This document shows, piece by piece, positions 48,378-57,438 of a stretch of 64,000 bases of DNA. This stretch comes from Sporomusaceae bacterium. Lineage in GTDB: Bacteria > Bacillota > Negativicutes > Acidaminococcales > JAJUGR01. The DNA lies in the NCBI GenBank assembly GCA_029265905.1, contig JAJUGR010000003.1, positions 1 to 64,000 on the forward strand, read 5' to 3'. Under the pieces are notes generated by a model. That model saw nothing but the letters and a program-made list of their open reading frames with translations, did no database searches and was not told where the DNA came from. Position numbers and translations under genes: made by a program. The first letter of the stretch is position 1. Every line of letters begins with the position of its first letter.

Positions 48378-51300
48378 CTACTCCCGCGGCTCCGCCTTGT
48401 ACCAAGCCGCATACATGGTCGGCAGCACCAAGAGCGTCAATACGGTCGCCCCAAACAATCCGGCGGCAATCGCAACCGCCATCGGCCCCCAAAAGACGCT
48501 GGAAACCAACGGCAGCATGCCCAGGATCGCGGCCGCCGCCGTCAGCATGATCGGGCGGAAGCGGGTGACGGCCGCGTTGATAATTGCCTCCCACAAGGTC
48601 TCGCCGGCTTGCACATGCTGGTCAATCTGGTCAATCAAAATAACCGAGTTGCGCATAATAATCCCCGACAGCGCCAAGATGCCCAGCTGCACGACAAAGC
48701 CCATCGGCCGGCCCGTCAACAGCAGCCCGGCGCTGACACCGATAATCCCCAGCGGCGCCGTCAACAAGGTTAGGAACATTTTTGAAAGGCTTTGCAGTTG
48801 CACCATCAACAGGGTGGTGATGATGAGCAGCATGACCGGCACCGGCTGCAGCAGCCACCGCGTCGCCTTCGCGCTCATTTCCAGCGGCCCGTCAAGCTCG
48901 ATGCTGTAGCCGGCGGGCAAGGCGTCGCGGATGTCCTGCAGACTCTGATAGGCGGCTTTGGCCGCGTCGTCCCCCATCACGCCGGGAGCCGTATTCGCCT
49001 GCACCGTAATCGTTGGCTTCAAGTTGCGGCGCCAAATCAGGCCCTCCTCCGCTTCATAGCTGAGCGAGGCAATTTGCTCCAGCGGCACATATTTGCCGTT
49101 GCCGAGGGGAACGTTCAAATCCTTCAGCCGCGACAGATCGTTGCGGCTGGCCGCATCGAGGCGGAAATCGATTCCGACCGTGCGGTCCCGCTCGCGGAAC
49201 TCGGCGATTGTCGTGCCGGAAACAAGCGCCTGCAAGCTGGCGGACAGCGCCTGGCTGCTGACGCCGAGCATGCGCGCCTTGTCCTGATCGATTTTAAGGC
49301 GCATGACCTTGCTTTTTTCGTTCCAGTTCAAGTTGACGTCAACAAGCTGGCGGTTGTCTGCCAGGCGGTCGCGCACCTGGTTGGCAAGCTCCCGGACCTG
49401 GTCATGGTCGTAGCCGCTGACGCGCAGCATGACCGGGTAGGCGCTGGACGGCCCCGTTTTGACAAGCTTCAGGTTGCCGCGCACCTCAGGAAAGGCTGTG
49501 TCAAACAAATCCTGCACCTTTTTCTCCAGGGCCTGGCGGGCCGCCAAATCCTTGGCGACAAGGACAAACTGGGCGTAAGCCGGGTTGGGCAGGGTCGGTT
49601 CGGCCGTCAGGACAAAGCGGGGTGCGCCTTGCCCGACATAGTAGGAATAGTTGGCGACATGCTCGTCACCGTCAAAGCACGCGGCGAAGCGCGATGCCAC
49701 CCGCTCCGTCGACGCAATCGAGGCGCCTTCCGGCAGCCGCAGCTCCACAATCAGTTCCGGCCGCGTGGAGGCCGGGAAAAACTCCTGCTTGACGAAGCCA
49801 AGCAAGAAGACAGAAGCGATAAAGCAAACCAGCGTGGCCGCTAGCACCGCCTTGCGGTGGCGCAGGCACCACACCAGGGTGCGCCGGAACGCACGGTAAA
49901 AGCTCGTGTCATAGAGGTCGTGTCCGGCGGCGGCGTGCTTTTGTACCGCGACCAGCTTGTAGCCAAGCAGCGGCGTGACCAGCACGGATACAAACCAGGA
50001 GATCAAGAGCGCAATCGTAATGACGGAAAACAGGCTGCCGACAAACTCCGACGCCGAGCCTTTGGAAAACCCGACCGGAATGAAGCCGGCGCAGGTAATC
50101 AGCGTTCCCGTCAGCATGGGGAAGGCGGTCGCCGTATACGCATAGCAGGCCGCCTCAAACCGCCCCCAGCCTTGCTCGAGCTTGACGATCATCATCTCAA
50201 TCGCAATGATGGCGTCGTCCACCAGTAGCCCCAGCGATATGATCAGCGCCCCCAGGGAAATCTTGTGCAAGTCGATTCCGAACAGCTGCATGCCGACAAA
50301 GACGCCGGCCAGAACCAGCGGAATGCACAGCGCCACCACGACGCCCGAGTGAACGCCGAGGCTGATAAAGCTGACCACGAGCACGATCACCAGCGCCTCG
50401 GCCAAGGACTTGGTGAACTCCCCGATCGACCCGGTCACAACCTGCGGCTGGTTGGAAACCGTATGCAGCTCCAGCCCGAGGGGCAGCTCGCGTTTGACCT
50501 TGGCCAAGGTGCTGTCCAGGTTCTCGCCGAGGGCAAGGATGTTGCCGCCTTTTTCCATCGACAGGGCCAGCCCGATCGCCGCCTGCCCGTTGAAATAGAA
50601 TCTCGGCTCCATCGGCTCGCTGTAGTGGCGTTCGATTTTGGCTAGGTCGCCCAGCCGCACGCTGCGCCCGCCGGCGCGAATCGGCAGGTTTTTCAGATCG
50701 TCGAGGCTTTCAAACATCCCCGTCACGCGCAGATAAACGTTGTCGGTGCTTGTTTCCACCATGCCGGCGGCAGCCATGGCGTTTTGCGCCTGAATCGCGC
50801 CGGCGATGTCCGAGGGCGAGAGGCCGAGCTGGCCCAATTTTTCCGTCTCGACCTCAATGTAGATTTTTTCCGGCTGCACGCCCAGGAGATCCACTTTTTT
50901 CACGCTCGGCACGCCCAGGAGGATGCGGCGGATGACCTCCGCCCGGGCCCGCATTTCTTCATACGTGTAGCCGTCGGCCGTCAGCGCGTAAATGCAGCCG
51001 AACACATCGTCGAAGCGATCGTTGAAATAGGGGCCGTTCACGCCCTGCGGCAAGTTGGGCTTGATATCCTCGACCATGTTGCGCACGTCCCGCCAGATCG
51101 GCCTGACCTGCGCTTCAGTCACGGCGTCGTCCTTCAGCACGACATAGACAACCGCCTTGCCCGGACGGGAAAAGCTCTTCAGGTAATCAATCCCCGGCGT
51201 ATCCTGCAGCTTTTTTTCAATCTTGTCCGTGACCTGTTCTTCAATCTGGCGGGCCGTCGCCCCCGGCCAGGACACCGTCACGATCATTTGGCGGATGGTG

Positions 51301-51431
51301 AAATCAGGATCCTCCATGCGGCCGAGATGGCGGTAGGAAAAAATGCCGCCCGCCAGCACGACGAAGATCAGGTAATAAATCAGCTGCTTGTGATGGAGCG
51401 CCCATTCCGTCAAGTTGAAGCCCCGCTTCAT
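48378..51431 (-). CDS. RND efflux pump, inner-membrane transporter (AcrB/MMPL-type)
   Basis: A 1017-residue RND transporter with two sets of six helices and large extracytoplasmic loops. LGLLVDDAIIAIEMM carries the paired Asp of the proton relay, and LSGIIMRNSVILIDQID marks the second repeat. It extrudes drugs or organic compounds with the adaptor encoded just upstream. Its presence implies an outer membrane and so a diderm cell; no TolC gene is visible in the window. It overlaps the adaptor gene by 4 bp. Confidence 0.93.
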   Translation of the reverse strand: MKRGFNLTEWALHHKQLIYYLIFVVLAGGIFSYRHLGRMEDPDFTIRQMIVTVSWPGATARQIEEQVTDKIEKKLQDTPGIDYLKSFSRPGKAVVYVVLKDDAVTEAQVRPIWRDVRNMVEDIKPNLPQGVNGPYFNDRFDDVFGCIYALTADGYTYEEMRARAEVIRRILLGVPSVKKVDLLGVQPEKIYIEVETEKLGQLGLSPSDIAGAIQAQNAMAAAGMVETSTDNVYLRVTGMFESLDDLKNLPIRAGGRSVRLGDLAKIERHYSEPMEPRFYFNGQAAIGLALSMEKGGNILALGENLDSTLAKVKRELPLGLELHTVSNQPQVVTGSIGEFTKSLAEALVIVLVVSFISLGVHSGVVVALCIPLVLAGVFVGMQLFGIDLHKISLGALIISLGLLVDDAIIAIEMMIVKLEQGWGRFEAACYAYTATAFPMLTGTLITCAGFIPVGFSKGSASEFVGSLFSVITIALLISWFVSVLVTPLLGYKLVAVQKHAAAGHDLYDTSFYRAFRRTLVWCLRHRKAVLAATLVCFIASVFLLGFVKQEFFPASTRPELIVELRLPEGASIASTERVASRFAACFDGDEHVANYSYYVGQGAPRFVLTAEPTLPNPAYAQFVLVAKDLAARQALEKKVQDLFDTAFPEVRGNLKLVKTGPSSAYPVMLRVSGYDHDQVRELANQVRDRLADNRQLVDVNLNWNEKSKVMRLKIDQDKARMLGVSSQALSASLQALVSGTTIAEFRERDRTVGIDFRLDAASRNDLSRLKDLNVPLGNGKYVPLEQIASLSYEAEEGLIWRRNLKPTITVQANTAPGVMGDDAAKAAYQSLQDIRDALPAGYSIELDGPLEMSAKATRWLLQPVPVMLLIITTLLMVQLQSLSKMFLTLLTAPLGIIGVSAGLLLTGRPMGFVVQLGILALSGIIMRNSVILIDQIDQHVQAGETLWEAIINAAVTRFRPIMLTAAAAILGMLPLVSSVFWGPMAVAIAAGLFGATVLTLLVLPTMYAAWYKAEPRE

Positions 51432-52540
51432 AAGGCGTCACCGCCCATAATGCGCACCCGCTGGCCGTCACGCAGCTTGTGGACGCCCGCCGTCACTACC
51501 GTTTCGCCGGCTTGGAGGCCGGATAAAATGCGGATCTTGCCGTCGCCGAACGCGCCAACTTTTACGGGGCGCAGCACGGCGACGCCCTCTTCCACCACCC
51601 ACACGTTCGCTTGCTCGCCGGCCTGGTAAAGGGCGGACAGGGGCACATAGAGGGAGGCGGCCGGCGCAGTGCCGGCTACCTTGACGGAGGCCGTCATGCC
51701 CAACTTTATCTCGGCCGGCGCCGTTGCCAGGCTGATCCGCACCTTGTAGGTGCGCGTCGCCTGGTCGGCCATCGGGGCGACTTCGCGCACCCGCCCTTCC
51801 GCCAGCACGCCGGGCAGCGCCCAAAACGCCGCTTGCAGCCGTTCCGCCTTCTGCAAATCCGCCAGGCGGTTCTCCGGCACGCTGATTTCAATTTCCCGCT
51901 CGCCGTCCTGCACCAAGGTCAAAACCATCTGTCCGGCGCTGACCACCTGGCCCGCCTCCACATTGACAGAGGACACCACCCCGGCCTTATCGGCGTAAAG
52001 CGAGCTGTAGCCAAGCTGGTTCGACCCTTGCGCATACTGGGCGCCGGCCTGCCGCGCCGCCGCCTGGGCCACATCATAGGCATTCTGGTATTGGTCAAGG
52101 GCAGCCTGGCTCACGGCCCCCTGCTCATACAATTGCCGGTAGCGCGCCAGGTTGCTTTCGGCCAGCTTTAGCTGCGATTCAGCCGAAGCCACTTGCGCCG
52201 CCGTGCTGTTGACCGCCTGCTGCAAATCCTTCGGATCCAGCTCCAGCAGCAAGTCGCCGGCCTTCACCGCGCTGCCGGCCTGGACGTAGCGCTGCGTGAC
52301 CTTGCCGCCAACGCGAAACGCCAGCGGGCTTTCGTAACGGCCGCGCACCTCGCCGGAATAGGTGTGCTGGGCGCCGTTTTCATCAGCGCGCACCACAGCC
52401 GTCCGGACAAGCGGGATCACCTCCGGCGCGGTTGGAACCGGCCGGGCATTCTTCCACAAAAGGCCGCCGCCCACGCCCAACAGCACCAGCACTGCCGCCA
52501 GCAGGCCGATTTTTTTATTATTCTTCCATTGCCGCAGCAT
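51428..52540 (-). CDS. RND efflux periplasmic adaptor (membrane fusion protein)
   Basis: A 370-residue AcrA-type adaptor. An N-terminal signal anchor (KIGLLAAVLVLLGVGGGLL) precedes a biotinyl-lipoyl half (SPLAFRVGGKVTQRYVQAGSAVKAGDLLLELD), an alpha hairpin coiled coil (about 110-180) and the second lipoyl half with a beta-barrel. ATG 52540 lies within the end of tetR and has GGGGACGG; the upstream extension is the tetR C-terminal region in another frame. Confidence 0.92.
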   Translation of the reverse strand: MLRQWKNNKKIGLLAAVLVLLGVGGGLLWKNARPVPTAPEVIPLVRTAVVRADENGAQHTYSGEVRGRYESPLAFRVGGKVTQRYVQAGSAVKAGDLLLELDPKDLQQAVNSTAAQVASAESQLKLAESNLARYRQLYEQGAVSQAALDQYQNAYDVAQAAARQAGAQYAQGSNQLGYSSLYADKAGVVSSVNVEAGQVVSAGQMVLTLVQDGEREIEISVPENRLADLQKAERLQAAFWALPGVLAEGRVREVAPMADQATRTYKVRISLATAPAEIKLGMTASVKVAGTAPAASLYVPLSALYQAGEQANVWVVEEGVAVLRPVKVGAFGDGKIRILSGLQAGETVVTAGVHKLRDGQRVRIMGGDAL

Positions 52541-53144
52541 GTTCCGTCCCCGCCTTCCTGCCGGATTGTTCGTCAACCCGGTCTCCATCTCGCGACAGCA
52601 GGCCAAAAATAATGATGTCGGCCAAGTCGGCCAATGCGTCAGCGATTGTCAGCTTGTTGTCCAGCAAAAAGCGATAGGTGAACAGGTCGTTCGTGGCGCT
52701 GACAAGCACCTGCTGCAAGACCTGCATATTGACCGGACGCGCCGTTTTGTTGGCGATGCATTCGGCCAAGAGCGCGCTTTGACAGCGGAACTGTTCCTGT
52801 TTGAAGGCCTCGAGCATTTCCTGTCCGCCCGGATGATGACAGCGCAAATCTTCGTAAATGCGCTGGTTGTTGATCGGCCCGAAAATATCCGGCACAACCG
52901 TAAACAGCGCCTGCAGCTTCTCAGGCAGCGTCAGCGTCTGGTCGGCATAGATCGCCTCGTCCTGCTGGCGCATATCCTCAAGGGCGACGGCCAGCACGGC
53001 GTTGATGATCTCCTCCTTTGAGGCAAAATGCTCGTACAGGGAGGTCTTGCTGACCCGCAGTTTAGTCGCCAGATCGCTCATGGTAAACTTCAGGCCGCGC
53101 GTCACCATTTCTTCCGCCGCCGCCCAGATGATTTTATTTCGCAT
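52518..53144 (-). CDS. TetR-family regulator of the efflux operon
   Basis: A 208-residue TetR repressor. HTH at residues 10-50 (AAEEMVTRGLKFTMSDLATKLRVSKTSLYEHFASKEEII), then a helical ligand domain. ATG 53144 follows GGGGGAG. The gene precedes and overlaps the adaptor gene by 23 bp, so it controls its own operon. A palindrome over the promoter -10 at 53200-53215 is its likely operator. Confidence 0.92.
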   Translation of the reverse strand: MRNKIIWAAAEEMVTRGLKFTMSDLATKLRVSKTSLYEHFASKEEIINAVLAVALEDMRQQDEAIYADQTLTLPEKLQALFTVVPDIFGPINNQRIYEDLRCHHPGGQEMLEAFKQEQFRCQSALLAECIANKTARPVNMQVLQQVLVSATNDLFTYRFLLDNKLTIADALADLADIIIFGLLSRDGDRVDEQSGRKAGTEHAAAMEE

Positions 53145-53199
53145 GCTGCTCCCCCGCTTCTGTGCCAATTCGACAAAATCGGTACTGTCGTTCTAGCTA

Positions 53200-53229
53200 C
53201 AGACTATTCCGTCTGCGCCAATCTGTCAA
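53200..53229 (-). promoter_or_regulatory. tetR promoter with operator palindrome
   Basis: TTGACA (53229-53224) and TAGTCT (53206-53201) are 17 bp apart on the minus strand. CAGAC (53200-53204) and GTCTG (53211-53215) form a 16-bp palindrome with 6-bp centre over the -10, a typical place for TetR autorepression. Confidence 0.6.
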
Positions 53230-53243
53230 GGTGCAACCGCAAT

Positions 53244-53294
53244 AAAAAACAGGGCCAGGCGAAAAGTTATGTGGTTATGTGGTGCCTGACCCCG
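53244..53294 (-). terminator. Terminator after the DUF815 ATPase
   Basis: On the minus strand GGGTCAGGC (53292-53284) pairs with GCCTGGCCC (53260-53252), with one mismatch or G-U, followed by TGTTTTTTATT. It lies 12 bases after the ATPase stop. Confidence 0.75.
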
Positions 53295-53305
53295 TTGCTA
53301 TTCAG

Positions 53306-54532
53306 TTAGTCGCGCCCGAGCAAGTGGTTGATGAACTGCTGGGCCGTGCGGCCGGAGCGGCCGTTGTGGTTGCTCTCCCAGCGGAGCGCCTCCATGCGCA
53401 GCGTGTCCTCTGGGATATCGATCTGGTGCTTCTTCACCAGATCCTTGACAATCGCGAGGTATTCGGCCTGGTTCGGAGTTTCAAAAAACAAGCTGATGCC
53501 GAACCGGTCCGACAGGGAAATTTTTTCGTTCACCGTGTCGAAGCGGTGGATTTCGTCCGGATCGCCGTTGCGGTCGCTCCAGTTCTCTTTGATCAAATGG
53601 CGGCGGTTGGACGTGGCATAGATCAGCACATTGGCCGGTCTGGCTTCCACGCCGCCCTCAATGGCCGATTTCAGGTATTTGTACTCCACCTCAAAATCTT
53701 CAAAGGAAAGATCGTCCAAATAAATCAGGAATTTTTGGCCGTGCGCGCGCAAGAGCTCCATGATCTTGGCCAGGTCCTTCAAGTCCTGCTTGACCACTTC
53801 CACCAGGCGCAGCCCATCACCGTAATACTCATTGACCAGCGCCTTGACGGAGGAGGATTTGCCCGTGCCGCGCGAGCCGTGCAAGAGGGCGTTGTTGGCC
53901 GGTTTGCCCGCCAAGAGCGCCTTGGTGTTGTCGATCAGAATTTTCTTTTGGCGCTCGTAGCCGACCAGATCAGCCAGGCGAATCGGATCAAAGTTTTTGA
54001 TGCCGACCAGTCCGTCTTCGCTGTCCCAGCGAAACGCGGCAAACCCGGCCATGTAGCCGCAGCCATGATGGGCGTAATGACGGGCCAGCCGCTTCGCCGC
54101 CTCTTCGGGCGCGGCGCCGGCAAACAGCTGATAATAGGCCGCCTGTCCCGGCCAGACGACGGTCGGTGTGTAGTCATCAATCAGGGTGGTGTCCATGTAG
54201 GCGCTGAAATCGGCATCCAGCACGCGCCTGATCACCTTCAGGTCGTTTACGACCGCGGCAAACAGGCTGCCGCTGGCCTGTCCGTTCGTGCGCTCGCACG
54301 CCAGGCTGAACACATTCTCATCCCGCGCGATTAAATACTGCAGATAGTTTTTCGGCAGGTTGCCCTGCAAGCCGAGCTGTTCGGCCTTGGCGATCAATTC
54401 GCCGATAAACTGGCACTGCACTTCAGCCGTGCTTTGTCCGCTCAAGATCGCCTGCATCTGCCGCACAAGTTCATCCTGAAGCAAACTGCGATAAATAATC
54501 AACAGGCCCAGTTGGGGTTGTTTACTTGTCAT
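53306..54532 (-). CDS. DUF815-type AAA+ ATPase
   Basis: A 408-residue protein. Residues from about 190 are an AAA+ module of the DUF815 family: LVGYERQKKILIDNTKALL, Walker A LLHGSRGTGKSS, Walker B FLIYLDDLSFE, sensor 1 IYATSNRRHL. The first 180 residues are helical and less conserved. The family is common but its partner is unclear; it is often placed near chromosome-maintenance genes. ATG 54532 follows GGGAGGT. Transcribed alone, divergent from cbiM. Confidence 0.88.
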   Translation of the reverse strand: MTSKQPQLGLLIIYRSLLQDELVRQMQAILSGQSTAEVQCQFIGELIAKAEQLGLQGNLPKNYLQYLIARDENVFSLACERTNGQASGSLFAAVVNDLKVIRRVLDADFSAYMDTTLIDDYTPTVVWPGQAAYYQLFAGAAPEEAAKRLARHYAHHGCGYMAGFAAFRWDSEDGLVGIKNFDPIRLADLVGYERQKKILIDNTKALLAGKPANNALLHGSRGTGKSSSVKALVNEYYGDGLRLVEVVKQDLKDLAKIMELLRAHGQKFLIYLDDLSFEDFEVEYKYLKSAIEGGVEARPANVLIYATSNRRHLIKENWSDRNGDPDEIHRFDTVNEKISLSDRFGISLFFETPNQAEYLAIVKDLVKKHQIDIPEDTLRMEALRWESNHNGRSGRTAQQFINHLLGRD

Positions 54533-54636
54533 CACATGCACCTCCCGGAAAATACTATTATTGTAACATAAAATTCGCCCAGACGCGCCTTTAATCGCAA
54601 CGGGGCGGGCAGATTACATTTTTCTAGCCAATCTAC

Positions 54637-54670
54637 TTGACGTGGTGTAGAATATTAGTATTGTAATATT
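54637..54670 (+). promoter_or_regulatory. Candidate cbiM promoter with AT-rich inverted repeat
   Basis: TTGACG (54637-54642) and TATTGT (54659-54664), 16 bp apart, form a moderate promoter. AATATTA (54651-54657) and TAATATT (54664-54670) form a perfect 7-bp inverted repeat with a 6-bp centre across the -10, suited to a dimeric metal-responsive repressor. A second possible promoter (TTGACA near 54678) overlaps the leader hairpins. Confidence 0.4.
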
Positions 54671-54682
54671 GTTTTTGTTGAC

Positions 54683-54744
54683 ACAACCACGAAGGTTGTA
54701 AAATGGCTACGAAGGTCATGCCCCAGCTTTGTTTGGGGCTTTCT
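54683..54744 (+). ncRNA. Two-hairpin leader with identical ACGAA loops plus terminator, upstream of cbiM
   Basis: Hairpin 1: ACAACC (54683-54688) with GGTTGT (54694-54699). Hairpin 2: AUGGCU (54703-54708) with GGUCAU (54714-54719), including G-U pairs. Both close the same loop ACGAA, three bases separate them, and the loops repeat with a period of exactly 20. A terminator-like hairpin GCCCCA/TGGGGC (54720-54739) and TTTCTT follow directly, 50 bases before cbiM. It may be a metal- or cofactor-sensing leader or a protein-binding RNA; I do not recognise the class. Confidence 0.5.
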
Positions 54745-54795
54745 TGCGTGGCCTTTTTGATTGCGCAAAGACGTTTCTTTAAGGAGTGATCCCTT

Positions 54796-55806
54796 ATGCA
54801 TATGGCAGACGCCTTGGTCTCACCAGTTGTCGGCGGGGCGATGTGGGCGGCCTCGGCCGGCCTCGCTTCCTACGCCGCAAAACAAGTCCAAAAGAATCTT
54901 GATGAAAGCAAAGTGCCGCTGATGGGCGTTCTGGGCGCCTTCGTGTTTGCCGCCCAGATGATCAATTTCACTATCCCCGGCACCGGCTCCAGCGGCCACT
55001 TGGGCGGCGGCCTGCTGCTGGCGGCGCTCCTCGGACCGCATGCGGCCTTTTTAACCGTCGTTTCCATCCTGGCCGTCCAGGCCCTCTTTTTCGCCGACGG
55101 CGGCCTGCTGGCCCTGGGCTGCAACATCATCAACATGGGGCTTTTCCCCTGCTATGTCGCCTACCCGCTTTTGTACGCCCCCTTGGCCGGCAAGCAGCCG
55201 TCAAAAGCGCGTATTTTCATCGCCGCCCTGACTGCCGCCGTGGCCGGGCTGCAGCTTGGCGCCTTCGGGGTCGTGCTGCAAACCGTATCCTCCGGCGTCA
55301 CGTCCCTGCCCTTTTCGACCTTTGCGCTGTTGATGCAGCCGATTCACCTGGCAATCGGCCTCGTGGAAGGACTGATTACGGCAACCGCGCTGGCCTTCAT
55401 TCGGCGCGAAGCGCCTTCTTTGCTGCGCCACCAAACAGGCGCAAGCCGCACTGTGTTGTTGACCATGCTGGTGCTGGCGCTGGCAACCGGCGGGCTCCTG
55501 TCCTGGACGGCCTCGACCAATCCGGACGGGCTGGAATGGTCGATTGCCGCCGCAAGCGGCGAAGAAGAACTGACGGCGGAGGGCCCCGTCCACACGTTCT
55601 TCGCTGAGTTGCAGGAAAAACTTTCCTTCCTGCCGGATTACAATTTCAAGCCTGATCCGGAACAAGCGCAGCTGACTGAAGCCAAACCGACCGCCTGGCC
55701 GGCAGTCGCTCCCGGCACCTCTGTCGCCGGGATTACCGGCGCGCTCATCACGCTGCTCTTGGCCTTCGGCGCCGGCAAAGCCCTGCAGCACGCCGCAAAA
55801 CACTGA
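54796..55806 (+). CDS. cbiM: Cobalt/nickel ECF transporter substrate-binding component CbiM (with fused C-terminal CbiN/PDGLE-like domain)
   Basis: A 336-residue membrane protein. It begins MHMADALVSP, where the Met-His-Met amino end and a later His form the Co/Ni site of CbiM/NikM. About six helices follow (GTGSSGHLGGGLLLAALLGP is typical). The last 110 residues have one soluble region with NPDGLEWS (the PDGLE motif) and a final helix, the usual CbiN/NikN-like extension. AAGGAG precedes the start. First gene of cbiMQO; likely supplies cobalt for corrinoids or nickel. Confidence 0.9.
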   Translation: MHMADALVSPVVGGAMWAASAGLASYAAKQVQKNLDESKVPLMGVLGAFVFAAQMINFTIPGTGSSGHLGGGLLLAALLGPHAAFLTVVSILAVQALFFADGGLLALGCNIINMGLFPCYVAYPLLYAPLAGKQPSKARIFIAALTAAVAGLQLGAFGVVLQTVSSGVTSLPFSTFALLMQPIHLAIGLVEGLITATALAFIRREAPSLLRHQTGASRTVLLTMLVLALATGGLLSWTASTNPDGLEWSIAAASGEEELTAEGPVHTFFAELQEKLSFLPDYNFKPDPEQAQLTEAKPTAWPAVAPGTSVAGITGALITLLLAFGAGKALQHAAKH

Positions 55807-55819
55807 AAGAGGCTTTCTT

Positions 55820-56629
55820 ATGCGCAACATCGTAACCGCTTGGCTTGATCTGCACTATCTGGACGACCTGGCGCGCCAGGCGTCTTTCTTCCACCGCCTT
55901 CACCCGGCCGGCAAGCTGGTCATTACCCTGGCGTTTGCCGTCACGGCGGCTTCTTTCGATAAGTATGAAATAGCGGGACTGCTCCCGCTATTTTTCTATC
56001 CCCTCGCCGTTATGGCCTTGGGCCGCCTGCCGAGCAGCCGCCTCTTGCAACGCCTGCTCCTCGTATCGCCCGTTGTGCTTTTGGTCGGGCTGTTCAATCC
56101 CTTGCTCGACCGGACGCCGCATGACGTCGCCGGCCTCTTTACCATCGCCGGCGGGTGGCTGTCCTTCCTCAGCCTCACGCTGAAGCTGACGCTGACGACA
56201 ACGGCCGCCCTGCTTTTGATTGCCACAACCAAGCTGCCGGCAATCGGCGCCGCGTTGCGACAGCTCGGCCTGCCGCGCGCCCTGGTCGTGCAGCTCTTGC
56301 TCCTCCACCGCTACTTATTCGTCCTGCTGGAGGAAGTCGGCCGGATCGCGCAAGCTTGCGAGCTGCGTTCCGCGCCGGGGAAAGGCTTGCCCTACGGCGC
56401 CTGGGGATCGCTGCTCGGGCAACTGCTGCTGAGGACGGTATCGCGCGCCGAACGGATTTACCAGGCGATGCGCTGCCGCGGTTTTGACGGGGAAATCCGG
56501 CTGTTGATGCTTCGGCCGATGCAAGCGCGCGATTACTGGCATCTGCTCGCCTGGTGCGGCTTTTTTCTTCTCTGCCGCTTTGTTAACCTGCCGCACGCGT
56601 TTGGCCATTTTTTGCTGGAGGTACTATGA
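55820..56629 (+). CDS. cbiQ: Cobalt/nickel ECF transporter transmembrane component
   Basis: A 269-residue T component with five to six helices and the coupling motifs ACELRSAPG and YQAMRCRGFDG (the two Ala-Arg-Gly-type boxes that contact the ATPase). It joins CbiM to the ATPase CbiO. It overlaps cbiO by 4 bp and starts 13 bp after cbiM. Confidence 0.9.
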   Translation: MRNIVTAWLDLHYLDDLARQASFFHRLHPAGKLVITLAFAVTAASFDKYEIAGLLPLFFYPLAVMALGRLPSSRLLQRLLLVSPVVLLVGLFNPLLDRTPHDVAGLFTIAGGWLSFLSLTLKLTLTTTAALLLIATTKLPAIGAALRQLGLPRALVVQLLLLHRYLFVLLEEVGRIAQACELRSAPGKGLPYGAWGSLLGQLLLRTVSRAERIYQAMRCRGFDGEIRLLMLRPMQARDYWHLLAWCGFFLLCRFVNLPHAFGHFLLEVL

Positions 56630-57378
56630 GCCACCATACGATCGATCTAACCAATGTTCATTACCACTATCCCGACGGCACGCCGGCCTTGACCGGCCTG
56701 TCCTTGCACATCGGCCACGGCGAAGCGGTGGCGATCGTCGGCGCCAACGGTTCCGGCAAAACCACCCTCTTGTCGCATCTCGCCGGCCTGTTGTTTGCCA
56801 GCGCCGGCGAAGTGAACATCGGCGGCTATCCGGTCGCGCCGAAGACCCTCTCGCACATCCGCCGCACTATCGGCTTGGTGTTTCAGAATCCGGATGATCA
56901 GCTGTTCATGCCAACCGTTTACGAGGATGTGGCGTTCGGGCCGCTCAACCTGGGCCTGCCGCCCGCCTCAGTCGAAGAGCGCGTCTCTGCGGCCTTGCAA
57001 ACCGTCGACGCCCTGGCGCTCAAAGACCGGCCTCCTTACCGCCTGTCCGGCGGCCAAAAGCGCGCTGTCGCCATCGCCACGGTGCTGGCCATGGAGCCGG
57101 CAATCCTGGTGATGGACGAGCCGACCGCGGCGCTCGACCCGTTCGCCCGCCGCCAGCTGATCAACCTCTTGAAAACCTTTTCCCACACGAAAATCATCGC
57201 CACACACGACCTGGACCTGGTGCTCGACTTGTGCGAGCGGACGGTCATTCTAAAGGACGGCCGCGTGCTGGCCGACGGCCGAACGCGCGACCTGTTCCGC
57301 AACAAGCCGCTCTTGGCCGAAGCACGCCTGGAGCAGCCCTTTTCAATGCAGGCCTGCCCCGTTTGTTCCCAAGCCTAA
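56626..57378 (+). CDS. cbiO: Cobalt/nickel ECF transporter ATP-binding protein
   Basis: A 250-residue ABC ATPase: Walker A GANGSGKTT, Q-loop VFQNPDDQLF typical of ECF ATPases, signature LSGGQKR, Walker B LVMDEPTAALDP and TTHD-type IATHDLDL. The last ten residues carry a Cys pair (ACPVCSQA) that could bind metal. Ends the operon; the terminator at 57381 follows. Confidence 0.93.
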   Translation: MSHHTIDLTNVHYHYPDGTPALTGLSLHIGHGEAVAIVGANGSGKTTLLSHLAGLLFASAGEVNIGGYPVAPKTLSHIRRTIGLVFQNPDDQLFMPTVYEDVAFGPLNLGLPPASVEERVSAALQTVDALALKDRPPYRLSGGQKRAVAIATVLAMEPAILVMDEPTAALDPFARRQLINLLKTFSHTKIIATHDLDLVLDLCERTVILKDGRVLADGRTRDLFRNKPLLAEARLEQPFSMQACPVCSQA

Positions 57379-57380
57379 TA

Positions 57381-57434
57381 AAAAACGCACTGCTGTTCCG
57401 CGCTTGAATAAAGCTGCGGCGGCAGTGCGTTTTT
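57381..57434. terminator. Bidirectional terminator between cbiO and the CoA transferase
   Basis: AAAAACGCACTGC (57381-57393) and GCAGTGCGTTTTT (57422-57434), 13 bp, with A and T runs on both sides. It serves the convergent cbiO and CoA transferase genes, whose stops are three and five bases away. Confidence 0.92.
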
Positions 57435-57438
57435 ATTT

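Noticed and set aside
54683-54719. Guanidine-II (mini-ykkC) or ANTAR target hairpins
   Set aside because: Guanidine-II uses ACGR tetraloops, here the loops are five bases; ANTAR targets need hexaloops with A1 and G4. Neither fits, and the downstream gene is a metal importer.
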